Shown here: positions 6,306 through 8,688 of the stretch, piece by piece
How the letters are laid out: every line of letters starts with the position of its first letter
Position numbering within the stretch: position 1 is the stretch's first letter
Assembly (NCBI GenBank): GCA_028291445.1
Contig: JAQGIA010000292.1
Span: 1 to 8,688 of the forward strand
Length of the DNA stretch: 8,688 nt
Direction of reading: 5' to 3'
Origin: Belnapia sp.
Lineage (GTDB): Bacteria > Pseudomonadota > Alphaproteobacteria > Acetobacterales > Acetobacteraceae
Program-made: the position numbers and the translations under genes
The notes under the pieces: model-generated
What the model was told of the DNA's origin: nothing
The model's database searches: none
What the model saw: only the letters and a program-made list of their open reading frames with translations

Positions 6306-6354
6306 CTGTGGCGGCACCATGCCGCTGCGGGTCCGGCAAGGTGAAACGGCATGG
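6306..6354 (+). promoter_or_regulatory. Two mutually exclusive leader hairpins, one covering the epimerase start codon
   Basis: A local stem forms from 6306-6316 with 6320-6330 (11 bp, several G-U pairs, 3-nt loop). A competing 8-bp perfect stem pairs 6317-6324 (CCATGCCG) with 6347-6354 (CGGCATGG), which includes the ATG at 6351, with AAGGTG (6338-6343), the ribosome-binding site, in its loop. The two share bases 6317-6324, so only one can exist at a time. This could tune translation; the pairing is seen, the function is inferred. Confidence 0.35.
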
Positions 6355-7307
6355 CAAGCTATCTTGTCACGGGGGGCTGCGGCTTCATCGGCTCGCATCT
6401 GGTGGCCGCGCTGCGGGGCCGCGGCGATGCGGTGCGGGTGCTCGATGACCTCTCGACCGGCAGCCGCGACAATCTGGCGCCCGGTGCCAGCCTGATCCTC
6501 GGCGATATCGCCGACCCGGTGACGGTGCGCGAGGCGATGGAGGGCGTCGACGGGTGCTTCCACCTCGCCGCCATCGCCTCGGTCGAGCGGGGGGTGCAGG
6601 ACTGGCTGGGCTCGCACCGGGCCAATCTCAGCGGCGCCATCACCGTGCTGGATGCGGCGCGGGAGCGGCGTATCCCGGTCGTCTATGCCTCCTCCGCCGC
6701 GGTCTATGGCGACAACGCGGCGCTGCCGCTCACCGAGGCCGCGCTGACCCGGCCGCTCTCGGCCTATGGCGCCGACAAGCTGGGCTGCGAGCTGCATGCG
6801 CGGGTCGCCGGCACCTATGGCGTGCCGACCCTCGGGCTGCGCTTCTTCAATGTGTTCGGTCCGCGGCAGGACCCCCGCTCACCCTATTCGGGAGTGATCT
6901 CGATCTTTTGCGATCGGCTGACGCGGGGCGAGGCGGTCGATGTCTATGGCGACGGGGAGCAGACGCGGGATTTCGTCTATGTGACCGATGTGGTGGCGGC
7001 GCTGCTGGCCGGGCTGCGCGGCGCGAACCCGACGGCGCCGGTGTTCAATGTCTGCACCGGCCGGCCGATCTCGGTGCGGGTCCTGGCGGAGACGATCGCG
7101 GCGGTCAGCGGCGTGGCGCTGGAGCTGCGTTACCGGCCGGCACGGATGGGCGAGATCCGGCATTCGCTGGGCGCGGCAGAATTGGGGACCGAGGTCCTGA
7201 GCCTCGGGGCGCCGGTCGGCCTGCGGGAAGGGCTGGTGGAGGTGGTGGCCTGGTTGCGGGCGGGCCGGCCAAGCCTGGCGGCAGCCGGGGCTACGCCAGG
7301 CCCATGA
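6351..7307 (+). CDS. NAD-dependent nucleotide-sugar epimerase (extended SDR, GalE/WbpP-like)
   Basis: Extended short-chain dehydrogenase that most likely epimerises C4 of a UDP-sugar (UDP-Glc/Gal or UDP-GlcNAc/GalNAc type) in the cytoplasm, feeding donors to the transferases. The 318 residues show the NAD-binding TGGCGFIGSH (7-16), LDDLSTG (31-37), GDI (51-53), HLAA (71-74), the catalytic YASSAAVYG (112-120) and Y139-x-x-x-K143 (SAYGADKLG), RFFNVFGPRQDP (164-175), SPYSGVI (177-183) and YGDGEQTRDFVYVTDV (199-214), all typical of GalE-like enzymes rather than 4,6-dehydratases. AAGGTG 7 nt upstream supports the ATG. Length is normal for the family. It is transcribed alone; its last 17 bp overlap the convergent small membrane-protein gene. 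Exact substrate cannot be read from sequence, and a reductase/dehydratase relative is less likely. Confidence 0.93.
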   Translation: MASYLVTGGCGFIGSHLVAALRGRGDAVRVLDDLSTGSRDNLAPGASLILGDIADPVTVREAMEGVDGCFHLAAIASVERGVQDWLGSHRANLSGAITVLDAARERRIPVVYASSAAVYGDNAALPLTEAALTRPLSAYGADKLGCELHARVAGTYGVPTLGLRFFNVFGPRQDPRSPYSGVISIFCDRLTRGEAVDVYGDGEQTRDFVYVTDVVAALLAGLRGANPTAPVFNVCTGRPISVRVLAETIAAVSGVALELRYRPARMGEIRHSLGAAELGTEVLSLGAPVGLREGLVEVVAWLRAGRPSLAAAGATPGP

Positions 7308-7473
7308 AGCGGGCGACGCTGACGAGGATGGCAATCCACAGCGCCAGGGAAAGGGCGATGATGAACGGCGCCGCGGTCTGCCACGGCAGGCGTTCCGGCA
7401 GGCGGCCGATATCGGCTGTCTGAGCCACGGCAGGGGATCGGCTCGCGTCCTGCCGGTCTTCGACCAATCGCAT
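7291..7473 (-). CDS. Small single-pass membrane protein (60 residues), unknown function
   Basis: I do not recognise a named family. The first 30 residues are polar and charged (MRLVEDRQDASRSP...), and the rest is a hydrophobic helix of about 22 residues (APFIIALSLALWIAILVSVA, 35-54, continuing to RFMGLA at the end). A single transmembrane helix is therefore expected, with the N-terminus probably cytoplasmic. The ATG at 7473 is strongly supported by AAGGAG 8 nt upstream (plus-strand 7482-7487); the longer frame from 7575 lacks such a site. The helix is followed directly by the stop, and the gene overlaps the 3' end of the epimerase by 17 bp, tail to tail. It is divergent from the amidotransferase gene. 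It could be a subunit or regulator of the envelope machinery, or unrelated to it. Confidence 0.72.
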   Translation of the reverse strand: MRLVEDRQDASRSPAVAQTADIGRLPERLPWQTAAPFIIALSLALWIAILVSVARFMGLA

Positions 7474-7550
7474 TGGTTCGTCTCCTTGCAAGGGACCCGG
7501 AGGGGGCCGTCGTGAAACAAAGCCTCGCATGATCAGGATAGTTTCATGGA

Positions 7551-7588
7551 GTTGATAAAACATCAACAAGGACACGCAAAGGTTGCGT
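7551..7588. promoter_or_regulatory. Two inverted repeats in the divergent gap before the amidotransferase gene
   Basis: GTTGAT-AAAAC-ATCAAC (7551-7567) and ACGCAA-AGG-TTGCGT (7574-7588) are both perfect 6-bp-arm palindromes, 6 bp apart, in the 196-bp gap between the small membrane-protein gene and the amidotransferase gene. A third, wider pair, TGAAAC (7513-7518) and GTTTCA (7541-7546), lies beside them. The patch is more AT-rich than its surroundings, as expected for promoters; TATCCT at 7590-7595 could be a plus-strand -10. Regulator operators shared by the two genes are plausible but unproven. Confidence 0.4.
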
Positions 7589-7669
7589 TTATCCTAGAGT
7601 TACCACGCCCAAGCGCGGCTCGGTGTGGTCAGCCAGTGTGCGCCCGCAATCACCAGGAGCACTAAGGTA

Positions 7670-8688
7670 ATGTGTGGCGTGGCAGGTTTGTTCCATTCCC
7701 TCGACCCCGGTATTCCGCCACCCGGCCCGATCCGGCGCATGACCGATGCCATGGCCCATCGCGGGCCTGACGGCGACGGCTTCCACCGGGAGCCGCATCT
7801 GGCCTTCGGTCACCGGCGCCTGGCGATCGTCGACCTGGTCGGCGGCCACCAGCCGATGGCAACCGAAGATGGTGCGATCACCGTTTGCTTCAACGGCGAA
7901 ATCTACAACCATGCGCAGCTGCGGTCCGAGCTGGAAGCCGCCGGCCATCGCTACCGCTCGCGCTCGGATACCGAGACCATCCTGCATGCCTGGCGGCACT
8001 GGGGGGCCGATTGCGTCACCCATCTCTCGGGCATGTTCGCCTTCGCCCTGTATGACCGCGACCGGGGGGAGCTGCTGCTGGCACGCGACCGGCTGGGCGA
8101 AAAGCCGCTGCACTATGCGCTGCTGCCGGATGGCACCCTGGCCTTCGCCTCCGAGCTGGCGGGCCTGCTGGCGCTGCCGGAGCTGACCCGGCGGATCGAT
8201 CCCACCGCGGTCGATGACTTCCTGGCGCTCGGCTACGTGCCGGACCCGCAGACCATCTATGCCGGCATCCACCGGCTGCCCGCCGCCCATTTCTTACTGT
8301 GGCAGAAGGGGGAAGCCGCCTTGCCGGCGCCGCGCCGCTACTGGCGGCCGCCGACCCGGGCCGCCGCCGCGCCGGCTGACGCCCCGGCCGAGCTGGCGCA
8401 GCGGCTGGATGCCGCGGTACGGGCCCAGCTCATGTCGGATGTACCACTTGGCGCCTTCCTCTCGGGCGGCGTCGATTCCAGCTCGGTCGTCGCCTTCGCC
8501 GCCGGCGCCCATGCCGAGGGCGCCGGCGGGCCGCTCGCCACCTTCACCATCGGCTTCCCTGGCAGCGGTGACGAACGCCCGGCGGCGGCCGGCATCGCCG
8601 CCCGCTTCGGCACCGCCCATCACGCGCAGGAGGGCAGCGCGGATTACGTCGCCGCGGCGCGCGACCAGGCCGGCCTTTTCGGCGAGCC
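7670..8688 (+). CDS. asnB: Asparagine-synthase-type glutamine amidotransferase, 3' end outside window
   Basis: Class II glutamine amidotransferase joined to an ATP-dependent synthetase domain. Glutamine is hydrolysed at the N-terminal Cys and the ammonia is passed to an adenylated carboxylate, classically aspartate. Cys2 follows the start (MCGVAGLF); other glutaminase residues are R50 with LAIVD, N75 in FNGEIYN (74-80) and D100 in SDTE. LARDRLGEKPLHY (137-149) and ASELAGLL (160-167) are family blocks. The pyrophosphatase loop SGGVDSS (265-271) starts the synthetase domain, and 339 of about 600 residues are present. AGGAG 10 nt before the ATG fits. Homologues in polysaccharide loci often act on glycan components rather than making free asparagine, so the symbol is a family-level name. 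The start is certain because Cys2 must be exposed after Met removal. Confidence 0.93.
   Translation, partial: MCGVAGLFHSLDPGIPPPGPIRRMTDAMAHRGPDGDGFHREPHLAFGHRRLAIVDLVGGHQPMATEDGAITVCFNGEIYNHAQLRSELEAAGHRYRSRSDTETILHAWRHWGADCVTHLSGMFAFALYDRDRGELLLARDRLGEKPLHYALLPDGTLAFASELAGLLALPELTRRIDPTAVDDFLALGYVPDPQTIYAGIHRLPAAHFLLWQKGEAALPAPRRYWRPPTRAAAAPADAPAELAQRLDAAVRAQLMSDVPLGAFLSGGVDSSSVVAFAAGAHAEGAGGPLATFTIGFPGSGDERPAAAGIAARFGTAHHAQEGSADYVAAARDQAGLFGE

Noticed and set aside
5172..6344. A 390-codon open frame on the plus strand
   Set aside because: Antisense to the methyltransferase, which has a full set of SAM-binding motifs; the part beyond that gene (6075-6344) shows no protein-like sequence.
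6204..6797. A 197-codon open frame on the minus strand
   Set aside because: Mostly antisense to the epimerase N-terminal NAD-binding domain; no motif and no ribosome-binding site.
7474..7575. Longer N-terminus for the small membrane protein
   Set aside because: The shorter start has a perfect AAGGAG site at correct spacing; the extension crosses the palindromic promoter gap.

Overview
The window is a GC-rich bacterial chromosome segment. Its codons strongly prefer G or C in the third position, spacing is tight, and the gene families are typical of alphaproteobacterial surface-polysaccharide loci. An alphaproteobacterium of the Rhodospirillales type is my best guess; this is inference from style and gene content, not from a marker gene.

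The window is part of an exopolysaccharide / cell-surface glycan biosynthesis locus. Nine genes are supported. From left to right: a GT4 glycosyltransferase (minus strand, runs off the left edge) is translationally coupled by an ATGA overlap to an upstream CelD/BcsL-like GNAT acyltransferase (minus). A self-contained GT2 glycosyltransferase follows on the plus strand, with its own leader hairpin and a strong intrinsic terminator. Next is a minus-strand operon of three genes, read as SAM methyltransferase -> second GT2 glycosyltransferase -> membrane-anchored DUF218/YdcF-ElyC-like protein. Then come a plus-strand NAD-dependent nucleotide-sugar epimerase, a 60-residue single-pass membrane protein on the minus strand whose 3' end overlaps the epimerase, and a plus-strand asparagine-synthase-type glutamine amidotransferase that runs off the right edge.

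Together the genes supply a nucleotide sugar (epimerase), transfer sugars (one GT4, two GT2) and decorate them (methyltransferase, GNAT-type acyltransferase, amidotransferase). The DUF218 protein may act in envelope-glycan control. No polymerase, flippase, Wzz/Wza-type exporter, exosortase or initiating transferase lies in the window, so the polymer type and export route cannot be stated. Strand direction changes six times in 8.7 kb, which suggests a mosaic locus of small transcription units rather than one long operon.

I see no tRNA, rRNA, CRISPR array, transposase or replication origin. Most of the interest lies between genes: structured leaders, inverted repeats in divergent promoter regions, a hairpin that can cover the epimerase start codon, a polymorphism-prone 12-bp tandem repeat inside the DUF218 gene, and an acyltransferase gene whose reading frame has no standard start codon where family similarity suggests it begins. 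I did not find a convincingly new biological system. The gene combination may specify an uncharacterised glycan.
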